Assembly (NCBI GenBank): GCA_032718475.1 | Contig: JAUCBJ010003021.1 | Location: forward strand, 1-22,384 | DNA: 22,384 nt | From: Nemertoderma westbladi | Taxonomy: Eukaryota; Xenacoelomorpha; Nemertodermatida; Nemertodermatidae | Direction of reading: 5' to 3' | Part shown: in pieces, positions 9,590-20,099 of the stretch | Position numbering within the stretch: the first letter of the stretch is position 1 | Layout: the number at the start of each line of letters is the position of its first letter | Position numbers and translations under genes: made by a program | Notes under the pieces: model-generated | The model's input: only the letters and a program-made list of their open reading frames with translations | Told to the model about the DNA's origin: nothing | The model's database searches: none

Positions 9590-10054
9590 TCCCCCCCCTC
9601 TAAAATCTACAAATCTTTACGAAAACGTCCGATTTTTTGTTTGTATGTAGGTATCACTAGTCTGGATCCGACCGAAAAAAAACATTTTCGAAAAAATGTA
9701 CTGGGGTGGTTATATTGCAGCACCAAAATTACAAGTAGTGTAAAATTTTCACAAAATTTGAAAGTTACATTTTTCGGCTAATTGTTTTTCAATACAGGTT
9801 TTCTGGGGAGCAAAATACATTGGAAAATATTTAAAAATGATATGATTACTATAAATGGCTGTTTAGTCTTCTCTGGGTAGGGAAGAATGAAAAAAACAAG
9901 TAACCAGCACTTTTCAGTTAGAACACAAAATTTTTAATTTACTTATACGATGCTATAAATTCACATTTTCAGGTTTTCAAGGGCGCTGATTCTAATGGAA
10001 TACATTTCTAATATGCCAGATCATTGCTACTTGTATTTTTCGCCGTAATGTGGC

Positions 10055-10640
10055 AAATTTTGGTGCTAGCACCAAATTTCGTACCCATCACCAAAAAGTA
10101 CGAGTTTGCGATGTCCAGTGCTGTTTTTATTGATTCCATCGGATTCAGGACCCTCATAAACCCGCATAACGCAAGAAACAAGGTGACACAATCAATTGAT
10201 ACATTTGATGGTTTTCAAAATTTGGTGCTAGCACCACATTTTGCACCCACTTCCGAAAAATACAAGTTTGAGATGTCTAGTTCGATAATTATATATTCCA
10301 TTGAATTCAGAACAGCCATAAACCCCTAAAACGCAAGAAATAAATTGTCACAAGCACTTTTATCTATTGAATGGATTTTCAAAATTTCGTGCTAGCGCCA
10401 TAATTTGCACCCAGCACCGAAAAATACAAGTTTGATACGCTTGGTGCAACTCGTATATATTTCATCGAAACCAGAACCCCAAAAAACCCCAATTGCGTAA
10501 AAAACAAGTTTCAAACAATCAATTTACAAAATTGACATATTTCAAAATTTGGTGCTGGCACCAAAATTTGGCACCCGCCGAAAACTACAAGTTTGAAATT
10601 TCTAAATCAATTTATATGAATTCCATCTAATTGCTAACAC
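10055..10640 (+). repeat. Four diverged 163-bp tandem repeats with a 12-bp palindrome
   Basis: The palindrome GGTGCTAGCACC, or a one- or two-base variant, recurs at 10062, 10224, 10388 and 10551, spaced 162, 164 and 163 bp. Each is followed by a stretch ending in a motif like AAAAATACAAGTTTGA. The first two units are open in one plus frame and give similar 54-codon translations, but the third has a stop and the fourth a frame change. These are probably subterminal or internal repeats of the element around them and not a gene. Confidence 0.7.
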
Positions 10641-10877
10641 CAAAAACCGGTGTAAATCAAAAATAGAGATGTTACAATTCATATTTAATGAAATGTAATT
10701 TTCAAAAAACGTCCCAAAAAAAGTACCAAAAGTAGGTTTAAAAAACTATAACTCGAAAACTCCCCAATATTTTTGAAAACGGTTTTCACTACTAGGAAGA
10801 CAATAGATGTTTAGGAAAAGTCATATAATTTCAGATTCCCAACTGCGTTTGTTTCAGAATTATAATAAAAAAACCAC

Positions 10878-10911
10878 GGGGGGGGGGGGGGGTCATATTG
10901 ACCCCCCCCCC
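10878..10911. repeat. G-run/C-run hairpin, right copy
   Basis: Fifteen Gs, TCATATTGA and ten Cs form the same hairpin as at 9553-9589. It lies close to the right TTAA of the piggyBac-like element and 43 bp from the adjacent exon's donor. Confidence 0.8.
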
Positions 10912-10953
10912 GGGTTTAATAGGGTTAATAGCAGAACGCCACAATAAACTAAC

Positions 10954-11336
10954 CTGTATGTTAAATATTCCGTGTTACCATTAATCTCTTCATTTCTAAT
11001 ACTTGTATACGAAACAATAATGGAGTTTAATTCAGTAAGATGGTCCTCTATTTTTGTGATTTCTGGTGTTCCGGACGGAATATCCTCACCAGTGAAGCCC
11101 TCCGCAGTTGTCTGGCCGCTTCTGCCGATGTAATTTTTCGTCGTAAATGTAATCTTGAATGGCGTATATGACGGTAAGTCTGTCACAATAATAGACGTTT
11201 CCGAGATATTAATGCACTTTTTTTCAGAACTTTCATTGCTGTTTATATTTATCCATTTAATATCAAAGAATACACCGGTTTTCCCGCACTCATCTACGTC
11301 TTCCACTTTGAATGAACTCTCCTGAACTCCATATAA
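10954..11336 (-). CDS. L1-family adhesion molecule, exon with FN3-2 end and FN3-3 start
   Basis: This 383-bp exon follows the acceptor TTATTTCATAG and ends at ACATACAG/GTTAGT, entering in phase 0 and leaving in phase 2. The 127 residues complete the FN3 domain begun in the exon at 20100-20975: DIKWI strand, then SYTPFKITFTTKNYIGRSG. The linker EGFTGEDIPSGTPEI follows, closely resembling the SGEDxP linker between the second and third FN3 domains of vertebrate L1 and NrCAM. A third FN3 domain then begins (LNSIIVSYTS), where Tyr replaces the usual Trp. Sequons NES and NIS are present. An insert rich in acidic residues near the start (VEDVDECGK) is unlike vertebrate relatives. Confidence 0.82.
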
Positions 11337-11449
11337 CTATGAAATAAAATAATACACATTGTGATTTTAGTTTTTAAAATAATATAGATATGGAAACTTT
11401 AGACAAATTATATTATGAATGAAGTGTTTTATATACTGCGATGCGTAAT

Positions 11450-11990
11450 ATATTATTATTATTTAATTTATTTCAGGCCCGATGGCCCATAAAAACGTAC
11501 TGTACTATAATTATACACAAACACGGTAAACACAGGTATAAAGCACAAAGAAATGTATATAGCTATGTACAAAAGATGGCCTAAATGTAATTGTACTTTA
11601 TTATAAATTGAACACACCGTAATATTTAACCAATATTATTACGCCCGCCTAGCGGTGATACGCATCTCACGTATCCGGGAGTTACCCAAATTACTAGTCG
11701 CTCTAAGAATCGCATTTTCTGAGTTCTCTATCCTATTAAATAAACTAACGATAGATGTATGCCGGATATGAACAAACATCTTAACGTTATACCTGCCAAG
11801 AGCATTTCTAATGCTCGTTGGCTCGCCATTGGTAACTCTCGGAATGTGAAATAATAATCTAAAACAATTATTATAAGCTACCCTAAGTTTTTCATGTATG
11901 GCCTCTGAATAGTTACGCTTAGCCCATAATGCATTACAATATATTGCTGTACCTATTATAATACCTAGTGTATTGTAATACCTATTGTAG
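11450..11990 (-). mobile_element. CR1/L2-like LINE 3' fragment
   Basis: On the minus strand an open stretch from about 11955 to the stop at 11639-11641 reads CNALWAKRNYSEAIHEKLRV, then AYNNCFRLLFHIPR, and ends ARRA. This matches the pattern (C..LW, LRVAYNN.FR.LF..PR) found near the C-terminus of CR1/L2-type LINE polymerases. About 190 bp of 3' UTR follow, closing with TATGGGCC, CGGGCCTGAAATAAA and (AAT)n around 11450-11500, a typical tail for such LINEs. Stops upstream of about 11960 mark decay or truncation. It is unrelated to the RTE-like copies. Only the terminal part of the element is left. Confidence 0.6.
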
Positions 11991-12153
11991 CCAATAACCT
12001 GGCAAACCTAACTGGGATGAGTTTTTTTTCGAACATGAATACAAAGTGAAAGATATAAATAAATAGTAATGCGTTATCAACTAATATTTAGTCCTGTAGG
12101 CCGCACACATTCCAGGCGCCTACGTACGTAGAGATTGGTACCCAGATTGCGAC

Positions 12154-12227
12154 ATGTACTAGGATCGGCATGCTGCATTGCAGCTGCATTTTTAAGAATG
12201 CTGTACCGGCTTGTCAACAAAATGTAC
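12154..12227 (-). mobile_element. Very short RTE-like LINE 3' end with target duplication
   Basis: About 65 bp match the last codons and 3' UTR of the RTE-like LINE on the minus strand: the GACAAGCCGG segment, the stop, then the CAGCTGCAATGCAGC palindrome. ATGTAC occurs on both sides (12154-12159 and 12222-12227), consistent with a short target duplication. The tail repeat is reduced to a single unit. It lies in the 8.8-kb intron, in the same orientation as the host gene. Confidence 0.75.
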
Positions 12228-12250
12228 CCGCCCCTAAACCATACAGGGCA

Positions 12251-12275
12251 GGGGGGGGGGGGGGGGGGGGGGGGG
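12251..12275 (+). repeat. Poly-G tract (25 Gs)
   Basis: Twenty-five consecutive Gs lie 24 bp right of the short LINE insertion. In the host transcript this is a C-run; on the plus strand it could fold into a G-quadruplex. The 170 bp up to the satellite show nothing else recognisable. Confidence 0.9.
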
Positions 12276-12905
12276 TTTATCTATAGCTCGGTTCTCGGGT
12301 ATCCCACAAGAAGGCGGTAACCCGTAACCCATCGATGGCGCACCATTTCCGTTCACACAACTGGGAGTAAATCTTTATTAATATTGATAGAAACTGTTAA
12401 ATTGTGCGGCACCCTTCAGGTTCTTCTCTCCGGTTAAACCCTACCACTGGTGTTGCGATCAGGCACTGTGCCATATGGGAAGCACCACGGGTGTTGCGAT
12501 CAGGCACTGTGCCATATGGGAAGCACCACGGGTGTTGCGATCGGGCACTGTGCCATATGGGAAGCACCACTGGTGTTGCGATCAGGCACTGTGCCTTATG
12601 GGAAGCACCACGGGTGTTGCGATCAGGCACTGTGCCATATGGGAAGCACCACGGGTGTTGCGATCAGGCACTGTGCCATATGGGAAGCACCACTGGTGTT
12701 GCTATCAGGCACTGTGCCTTATGGGAAGCTTCACGGGTGTTGCGATCAGGCACTGTGCCATATGGGAAGCACCACGGGTGTTGCGATCAGCCACTGTGCC
12801 ATATGGGAAGCACCACTGGTGTTGCTATCAGGCACTGTGCCTTATGGGAAGCTTCACGGGTGTTGCGATCAGGTACTGTGCCATATGGGAAGCATCAAGG
12901 GTGTT

Positions 12906-14091
12906 GCGATCAGGTACTGTGTCGTACCTGATCGCATCACGGGTGTTGCGATCAGGCACTGTGCCATATGGGAAGCACCACGGGTGTTGCGATCAGGCAC
13001 TGTGCCATATGGGAAGCACCACTGGTGTTGCGATCAGGCACTGTGCCTTATGGGAAGCTTCACGGGTGTTGCGATCAGGCACTGTGCCATATGGGAAGCA
13101 TCAAGGGTGTTGCGATCAGGTACTGTGTCGTACCTGATCGCATCAAGGGTGTTGCGATCAGGTACTGTGTCGTACCTGATCGCATCACGGGTGTTGCGAT
13201 CAGGCACTGTGCTATATGGGAAGCTTCACGGGTGTTGCGATTAGGTACTGTGCCATATGGGAAGCATCAAGGGTGTTGCAATCAGGTACTGTGTCGTACC
13301 TGATCGCATCACGGGTGTTGCGATCAGGTACTGTGCCATATGGGAAGCACCACAGGTGTTGCGATCAGGCACTGTGCCATATGGGAAGCACCTCTGGTGT
13401 TGCGATCAGGCACTGTGCCTTATGGGAAGCTTCACGGGTGTTGCGATCAGGTACTGTGCCATATGGGAAGCATCAAGGGTGTTGCGATCAGGTACTGTGT
13501 CGTACCTGATCGCATCACGGGTGTTGCGATCAGGCACTGTGCCATATGGGAAGCACCACGGGTGTTGCGATCAGGCACTGTGCCATATGGGAAGCACCAC
13601 TGGTGTTGCGATCAGGCACTGTGCCTTATGGGAAGCTTCACGGGTGTTGCGATCAGGTACTGTGCCATATGGGAAGCATCAAGGGTGTTGCGATCAGGTA
13701 CTGTGTCGTACCTGATCGCATCACGGGTGTTGCGATCAGGCACTGTGCCATATGGGAAGCACCACGGGTGTTGCGATCAGGCACTGTGCCATATGGGAAG
13801 CACCACTGGTGTTGCGATCAGGCACTGTGCCTTATGGGAAGCTTCACGGGTGTTGCGATCAGGCACTGTGCCATATGGGAAGCATCAAGGGTGTTGCGAT
13901 CAGGTACTGTGTCGTACCTGATCGCATCAAGGGTGTTGCGATCAGGTACTGTGTCGTACCTGATCGCATCACGGGTGTTGCGATCAGGCACTGTGCTATA
14001 TGGGAAGCTTCACGGGTGTTGCGATTAGGTACTGTGCCATATGGGAAGCATCAAGGGTGTTGCAATCAGGTACTGTGTCGTACCTGATCGC
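12906..14091 (+). repeat. Higher-order repeat block with hairpin monomers
   Basis: Nine monomers are 42 bp long and contain GCGATCAGGTAC, TGTGTC, GTACCTGATCGC: a 12-bp stem with a 6-base loop, perfect in seven and with one mismatch in the other two (GCAATC). They start at 12906, 13112, 13154, 13278, 13484, 13690, 13896, 13938 and 14062. The spacings are 206, 42, 124, 206, 206, 206, 42 and 124. A 206-bp unit (four 41-mers plus one 42-mer) is therefore repeated, and a 784-bp block (13112 to 13895) is itself duplicated from 13896. Translations of 12968-13303 and 13752-14087 are the same, showing the copies are young. Confidence 0.9.
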
Positions 14092-15860
14092 ATCACGGGT
14101 GTTGCGATCAGGTACTGTGCCATATGGGAAGCACCACAGGTGTTGCGATCAGGCACTGTGCCATATGGGAAGCACCTCTGGTGTTGCGATCAGGCACTGT
14201 GCCTTATGGGAAGCTTCACGGGTGTTGCGATCAGGCACTGTGCCATATAGGAATCACCACGGGAGTTGCGATCAGGCACTGTGCCATATGGGAAGCATCA
14301 CGGGTGTTGCGATCAGGCACTGTGCCATATAGAAAGCAACACGGGTGTTGCGATCAGGCACTGTGCCATATGGGAAGCTTCACGGGTGTTGCGATTAGGT
14401 ACTGTGCCATATGGGAAGCATCACGGGTGTTGCGATCAGGTACTGTGCCATATGCGAAGCATCAAAGGTGTTGCGATCAGGCACTGTGCCATATGGGAAG
14501 CTTCACGGGTGTTGCGATCAGGTACTGTGCCATATGGGAAGCATCACGGGTGTTGCGATCAGGTACTGTGCCATATGCGAAGCATCAAGGGTGTTGCGAT
14601 CAGGCACTGTGCCATATGGGAAGCTTCACGGGTGTTGCGATCAGGTACTGTGCCATATGGGAAGCATCACTGGTGTTGCGATCAGGTACTGTGCCATATG
14701 GGAAGCACCACGGGTGTTGCGATCAGGCACTGTGCCTTATGGGAAGCATCACGGGTGTTGCGATCAGGTACTGTGCCATGTGGGAAACTTCACGGGTGTT
14801 GCGATCAGGCACTGTGCCATATGGGAAGCTTCACGGGTGTTGCGATCAGGCACTGTGCCATATGGGAAGCTTCACGGGTGTTGCGATCAGGCACTGTGCC
14901 ATATAGGAAGCACCACGGGTGTTGCGATCAGGCACTGTGCCATATGGGAAGCTTCACGGGTGTTGCGATTAGGTACTGTGCCATATGGGAAGCATCACGG
15001 GTGTTGCGATCAGGTACTGTGCCATATGAGAAGCATCACGGGTGTTGCGATCAGGTACTGTGCCATATGGGAAGCTTCACGGGTGTTGCGATCAGGTACT
15101 GTGCCATATGGGAAGCACCACGGGTGTTGCGATCAGGCACTGTACCATATGGGAAGCATCACGGGTGCTGCGATCAGGTACTGTGTCATATGGGAAGCAT
15201 CACGGGTGTTGCGATCAGGTACTGTGCCATATGGGAATCTTCACGGGTGTTGCGATCAGGCACTGTGCCATATGGGAAGCATCACGGGTGTTGCGATCAG
15301 GTACTGTGTCATATGGGAAGCATCACGGGTGTTGCGATCAGGTACTGTGCCATATGGGAAGCTTCACTGGTGTTGCGATCAGGTACTGTGCCATATGGGA
15401 AGCTTCACGGGTGTTGCGATCAGGTACTGTGCCATATGGGAAGCACCACGGGTGTTGCAATCAGGCACTGTGGCATATGGGAAGCATCACGGGTGTTGCA
15501 ATCAGGCACTGTGCCATATGGGAAGCATCACGGGTTTTGCGATCAGGCACTGTGCCATATGGGAAGCTTTACGGGTGTTGCGATCAGGTACTGTGCCATA
15601 TGGGAAGCACCACGGGTGTTGCGATCAGGTACTGTGCCATATGGGAAGCATCACGTGTGTTGCGATCAGGTACTGTGCCATATGGGAAGCACCACGGGTG
15701 TTGCGATCAGGCACTGCGCCATATTGGAAGCATCACGGGTGTTGCGATCAGGCACTGTGCCATATGGGAAGCCTCACGGGTGTTGCGATCAGGCACTGTA
15801 CCATATGGGAAGCATCACGGGTGTTGCGATCAGGCACTGTGTCATATGGGAAGCTTCACG

Positions 15861-16340
15861 GGTGTTGGTGTTGCGATCAGGCACTGTGTCATATGGGAAG
15901 CTTCACGGGTGTTGCGATCAGGTACTGTGTCATATGGGAAGCATCACGGGTGTTGCGATCAGGCACTGTGCCATATGGAAAGCCTCACGGGTGTTGCGAT
16001 CAGGTACTGTGTCATATGGGAAGCATCACGGGTGTTGCGATCAGGTACTGTGTCATATGGGAAGCTTCACGGGTGTTGGTGTTGCGATCAGGCACTGTGT
16101 CATATGGGAAGCTTCACGGGTGTTGCGATCAGGCACTGTGTCATATGGGAAGCATCACGGGTGTTGCGATCAGGCACTGTGTCATATGGGAAGCTTCACG
16201 GGTGTTGGTGTTGCGATCAGGCACTGTGTCATATGGGAAGCTTCACGGGTGTTGCGATCAGGTACTGTGTCATATGGGAAGCATCACGGGTGTTGCGATC
16301 AGGCACTGTGCCATATGGAAAGCCTCACGGGTGTTGCGAT
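15861..16340 (+). repeat. Second higher-order repeat block with 47-bp monomers
   Basis: Three monomers carry an extra GGTGTT, giving GGTGTTGGTGTTGCG at 15861, 16072 and 16201. The first and third are 340 bp apart, and the rare variant ATATGGAAAGCCTC recurs at the same 340-bp distance (about 15974 and 16314), so a block of eight monomers has been duplicated. GTCATATG monomers are concentrated here. Confidence 0.85.
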
Positions 16341-16617
16341 CAGGTACTGTGTCATATGGGAAGCATCACGGGTGTTGCGATCAGGCACTGTGCCATATGG
16401 GAAGCTTCACGGGTGTTGCGATCAGGTACTGTGCCATATGGGAACCATCACGGGTGTTGCGATCAGGTACTGTGCCATATGGGAAGCTTCATGGGTGTTG
16501 CGATCAGGCTCTGTGTAATATGGGAAGCATCACGGGTGTTGCGATCAGGTACAGTGCCATATGGGAAGCTTCACGGGTGTTGCGATCAGGTACTGTGCCA
16601 TATGGGAAGCATCAAAG

Positions 16618-16758
16618 TTTTATTACCAACCGGTTTTACCAAGTTTAACCAACCGGTGGGTTAGCAGTACAATGTCGTGTATGTCAGTATGTACTGCATG
16701 TGGTAAATTATGGATATGAGGTTAATAGAGTTCATTTAAGCAAATAATTTACATATTA
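16618..16758. other. Spacer between the two satellites
   Basis: About 140 bp of single-copy DNA separate the arrays. It contains two AACCGG motifs (CCAACCGGTTTTACC and CCAACCGGTGGG) and a GTATGT-rich stretch that may be a degraded edge of the 26-bp satellite. Confidence 0.6.
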
Positions 16759-19664
16759 TACATACTGTATGTATCTACATAATGTACATACTGTTTGTAT
16801 CTACATAATGTACATACTGTATGTATCTACATAATGTACATACTGTATGTATCTACATAATGTACATACTGTATGTATCTACATAATGTACATACTGTAT
16901 GTATCTACATAATGTACATACTGTTTGTATCTACATAATGTACATACTGTATGTATCTACATAATGTACATACTGTATGTATCTACATAATGTACATACT
17001 GTTTGTATCTACATAATGCACATACTGTATGTATCTACATAATGCACATACTGTATGTATCTACATAATGTACATACTGTATGTATCTACATAATGTACA
17101 TACTGTATGTATCTACATAATGTACATACTGTATGTATCTACATAATGTACATACTGTATGTATCTACATAATGTACATACTATATGTATCTACATAATG
17201 TACATACTGTATGTATATACATAATGTACATACTGTATGTACATACTGTATGTATCTACATAATGCATATACTGTATGTATCTACATAATGTATATACTG
17301 TATGTATCTACATAATGTACATACTGTATGTATCTACATAATGTACATACTATATGTATCTACATAATGTACATACTGTATGTATCTACATAATGTACAT
17401 ACTGTATGTATCTACATAATGTACATACTGTATGTATCTACATAATGTACATACTATATGTATCTACATAATGTACATACTGTATGTATCTACATAATGT
17501 ACATACTGTATGTATCTACATAATGTACATACTGTATGTATCTACATAATGTACTTACTGTATGTATCTACATAATGTACATACTGTATGTATCTACATA
17601 ATGCACATACTGTATGTATCTACATAATGCACATACTGTATGTATCTACATAATGTACATACTGTATGTATCTACATAATGCACATACTGTATGTATCTA
17701 CATAATGTACATACTGTATGTATCTACATAATGTACATACTGTATGTATCTACATAATGCACATACTGTATGTATCTACATAATGTACATACTGTATGTA
17801 TCTACATAATGCACATACTGTATGTATATACATAATGTACATACTGTATGTATCTACATAATGTACATACTATATGTATCTACATAATGTACATACTGTA
17901 TGTATATACATAATGTACATACTGTATGTATCTACATAATGCACATACTGTATGTATCTACATAATGTACATACTATATGTATCTACATAATGTACATAC
18001 TGTATGTATATACATAATGTACATACTGTATGTATCTACATAATGTACATACTGTATGTATCTACATAATGTACATACTGTATGTATCTACATAATGTAC
18101 ATACTCTGTGTATCTACATAATGTACATACTCTGTGTATCTACATAATGTACATACTGTATGTATCTACATAATGTACATACTGTATGTATCTACATAAT
18201 GTACATACTGTATGTATCTACATAATGTACATACTGTATGTATCTACATAATGTACATACTGTTTGTATCGACATAAAGAACAAACTATATGTATCTACA
18301 TAATGTACATACTGTATGTATCTACATAATGTACATACTGTGTGTATCTACATAATGTACATACTGTATGTATCTACGTAATGTACATACTGTATGTATC
18401 TACATAATGTACATACTGTATGTATCTACATAATGTACATACTGTATGTATCTACATAATGTACATACTGTATGTATCTACATAATGTCCATACTGTATG
18501 TATCTACGAAATGTACATACTGTATGTATCTACATAATGTACATACTGTATGTATCTACATAATGTCCATACTGTATGTATCTACGAAATGTACATACTG
18601 TATGTATCCACATAATGTACATACTGTATGTATCTACATAATGCACATACTGTATGTATCTACATAATGTACATACTGTATGTATCTACATAATGTACAT
18701 ACTGTATGTATCTACATAATGTACTTACTGTATGTATCTACATAATGTACATACTGTGTGTATCTACATAATGTACATACTGTATGTATCTACGTAATGT
18801 ACATACTGTATGTATCTACATAATGTACATACTGTATGTATCTACATAATGTACATACTGTATGTATCTACATAATGTACATACTGTATGTATCTAGATA
18901 ATGTACTTACTGTATGTATCTACGTAATGTACATACTGTATGTATCTACATAATGTCCATACTGTATGTATCTACGAAATGTACATACTGTATGTATCCA
19001 CATAATGTTCATACTGTATGTATCTACATAATGCACATACTGTATGTATCTACATAATGTACATACTGTATGTATCTACATAATGTACATACTGTATGTA
19101 TCTACATAATGTACTTACTGTATGTATCTACGAAATGTACATACTGTATGTATCCACATAATGTACATACTGTATGTATCTACATAATGCACATACTGTA
19201 TGTATCTACATAATGTACATACTGTATGTATCCACATAATGTACATACTGTATGTATCTACATAATGCACATACTGTATGTATCTACATAATGTACATAC
19301 TGTATGTATCTTACATAATGTACATACTGTATGTATCTACATAATGTACATACTGTATGTATCTACATAATGTACATACTGTATGTATCTACATAATGTC
19401 CATACTGTATGTATCTACATAATGTCCATACTGTATGTATCTACATAATGTACATACTGTATGTATCTACATAATGTACATACTGTATGTATCTACATAA
19501 TGTACATACTGTATGTATCTACATAATGTACATACTGTATGTATCTACATAATGTACTTACTGTATGTATCTACATAATGTACATACTGTATGTATCTAC
19601 ATAATGTACATACTGTATGTATCTACATAATGTACTTACTGTATGTATCTACATAATGTACATA
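16759..19664 (+). repeat. Satellite of about 111 units of 26 bp
   Basis: Each monomer starts TACATACTGTATGTA, a 7-bp inverted repeat around a central T, and ends TCTACATAATG. The array is very uniform: common variants are TGCACATAC, ACTATATG, CTGTTTGT, GTCCATAC and CTACGAAATG. A 14-bp partial duplication lies near 17229-17250 and one extra T near 19311. Linked variants (GTCCATAC with CTACGAAATG, then TCCACATAATG) recur at 18480-18620, 18950-19010 and 19130-19160, pointing to block duplications. Open frames over it are by-products of the repeat. It fills a third of the same intron as the 41-bp satellite. Confidence 0.97.
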
Positions 19665-19710
19665 ATTCGTACATAATATTATTATTTATAAAAAAAACTT
19701 GATATTTAGT

Positions 19711-19742
19711 TACCCTGGTACCCTAGTACCCTGGTACCCTGG
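19711..19742 (+). repeat. Four-copy TACCCTGG microsatellite
   Basis: Four 8-bp units, three TACCCTGG and one TACCCTAG, lie 46 bp beyond the 26-bp satellite. Confidence 0.85.
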
Positions 19743-20099
19743 TTTACCCATATACCACGAAATGATAAGAACAATATAAAGAACATTTCTTTAAGTTATT
19801 TCTTTTGTTTTAGTTATTTACACTGGGCGCTAACCAAGACTTACAAGGGAACTTGAGAGACACTATTAATAACAGTAACTGTTATTATCATTTTTATGTT
19901 TTAAAAATTGCCCAAATAATAATAATAATTAAACTTCTATAAAAATTATATTTTGTAAATGATAATTTAGTAAAGAAAATTCAAAGATTCAGGGTCATTT
20001 CAGTATTTATTTTCATTTTATTCGTACATAAAATAATTCGAAGAAGCGCTATAGTAAAACGCCTTCGTTTAATAAATACGCAATATATGATAAACCCAC
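19743..20099. other. Intron sequence, nothing recognised
   Basis: This A+T-rich stretch is the first part, in gene direction, of the 8.8-kb intron and begins with the donor GTGGGT at 20099. No repeat or gene was recognised. Confidence 0.6.

Larger units (their letters stand above)
9510..10928. mobile_element. piggyBac-like non-autonomous element with TTAA target sites
   Basis: TTAA at 9510-9513 is followed by CCCTACTAGTACCGGG, and TTAA at 10925-10928 is preceded by the complement of CCCTATTAAACCCGGG. A TTAA duplication and CCCT ends are the signature of the piggyBac superfamily. The element is 1411 bp and encodes no transposase, so it would depend on one supplied by another copy. Near each end is a hairpin-forming G-run, TCATATTGA, C-run (9553-9589 and 10878-10911). 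The middle holds four diverged 163-bp repeats. In the adhesion gene it sits 25 bp inside the intron after the donor of the exon at 10954-11336. Family assignment rests on the ends only. Confidence 0.5.
12449..16617 (+). repeat. Satellite of about 101 units of 41 bp
   Basis: The monomer carries GTGTTGCGATCA, the interrupted palindrome GGCACTGTGCC, CATATGGGAAGC and a tail ending in CACGG. Variation is concentrated at a few sites: GGCAC or GGTAC, GCCATATG, GTCATATG or GCCTTATG, and GCACCACGG, GCTTCACGG or GCATCACGG. The consensus has no stop in any plus-strand frame, and because 41 is not a multiple of three, each frame cycles through all three readings. Open stretches of up to 750 codons result and are not evidence of a protein. 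The array lies in an intron, antisense to the host gene. Higher-order repeats occupy 12900-14190 and 15860-16340. The right edge decays after AAGCATCAAAG. Confidence 0.97.

Noticed and set aside
10024-10329. 101-codon open frame with two similar halves
   Set aside because: The similarity comes from the 163-bp DNA repeat of the piggyBac-like element; the third copy has a stop and the fourth changes frame.
12135-12320. 61-codon plus frame with a glycine run
   Set aside because: The glycines are the poly-G tract and the start is antisense LINE end.
12404-16664. Overlapping open frames up to 750 codons on the plus strand
   Set aside because: They follow from a 41-bp satellite unit without stops in any plus frame; all frames give the same cyclic translation, and the array lies antisense in an intron.
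18446-18667. 73-codon open frame reading repeats of HNVHTVCIYI
   Set aside because: It is a stop-free stretch of the 26-bp satellite, kept open by chance variants.
12449-19664. CRISPR-like array
   Set aside because: Units are contiguous with no unique spacers, and the setting is an animal intron.
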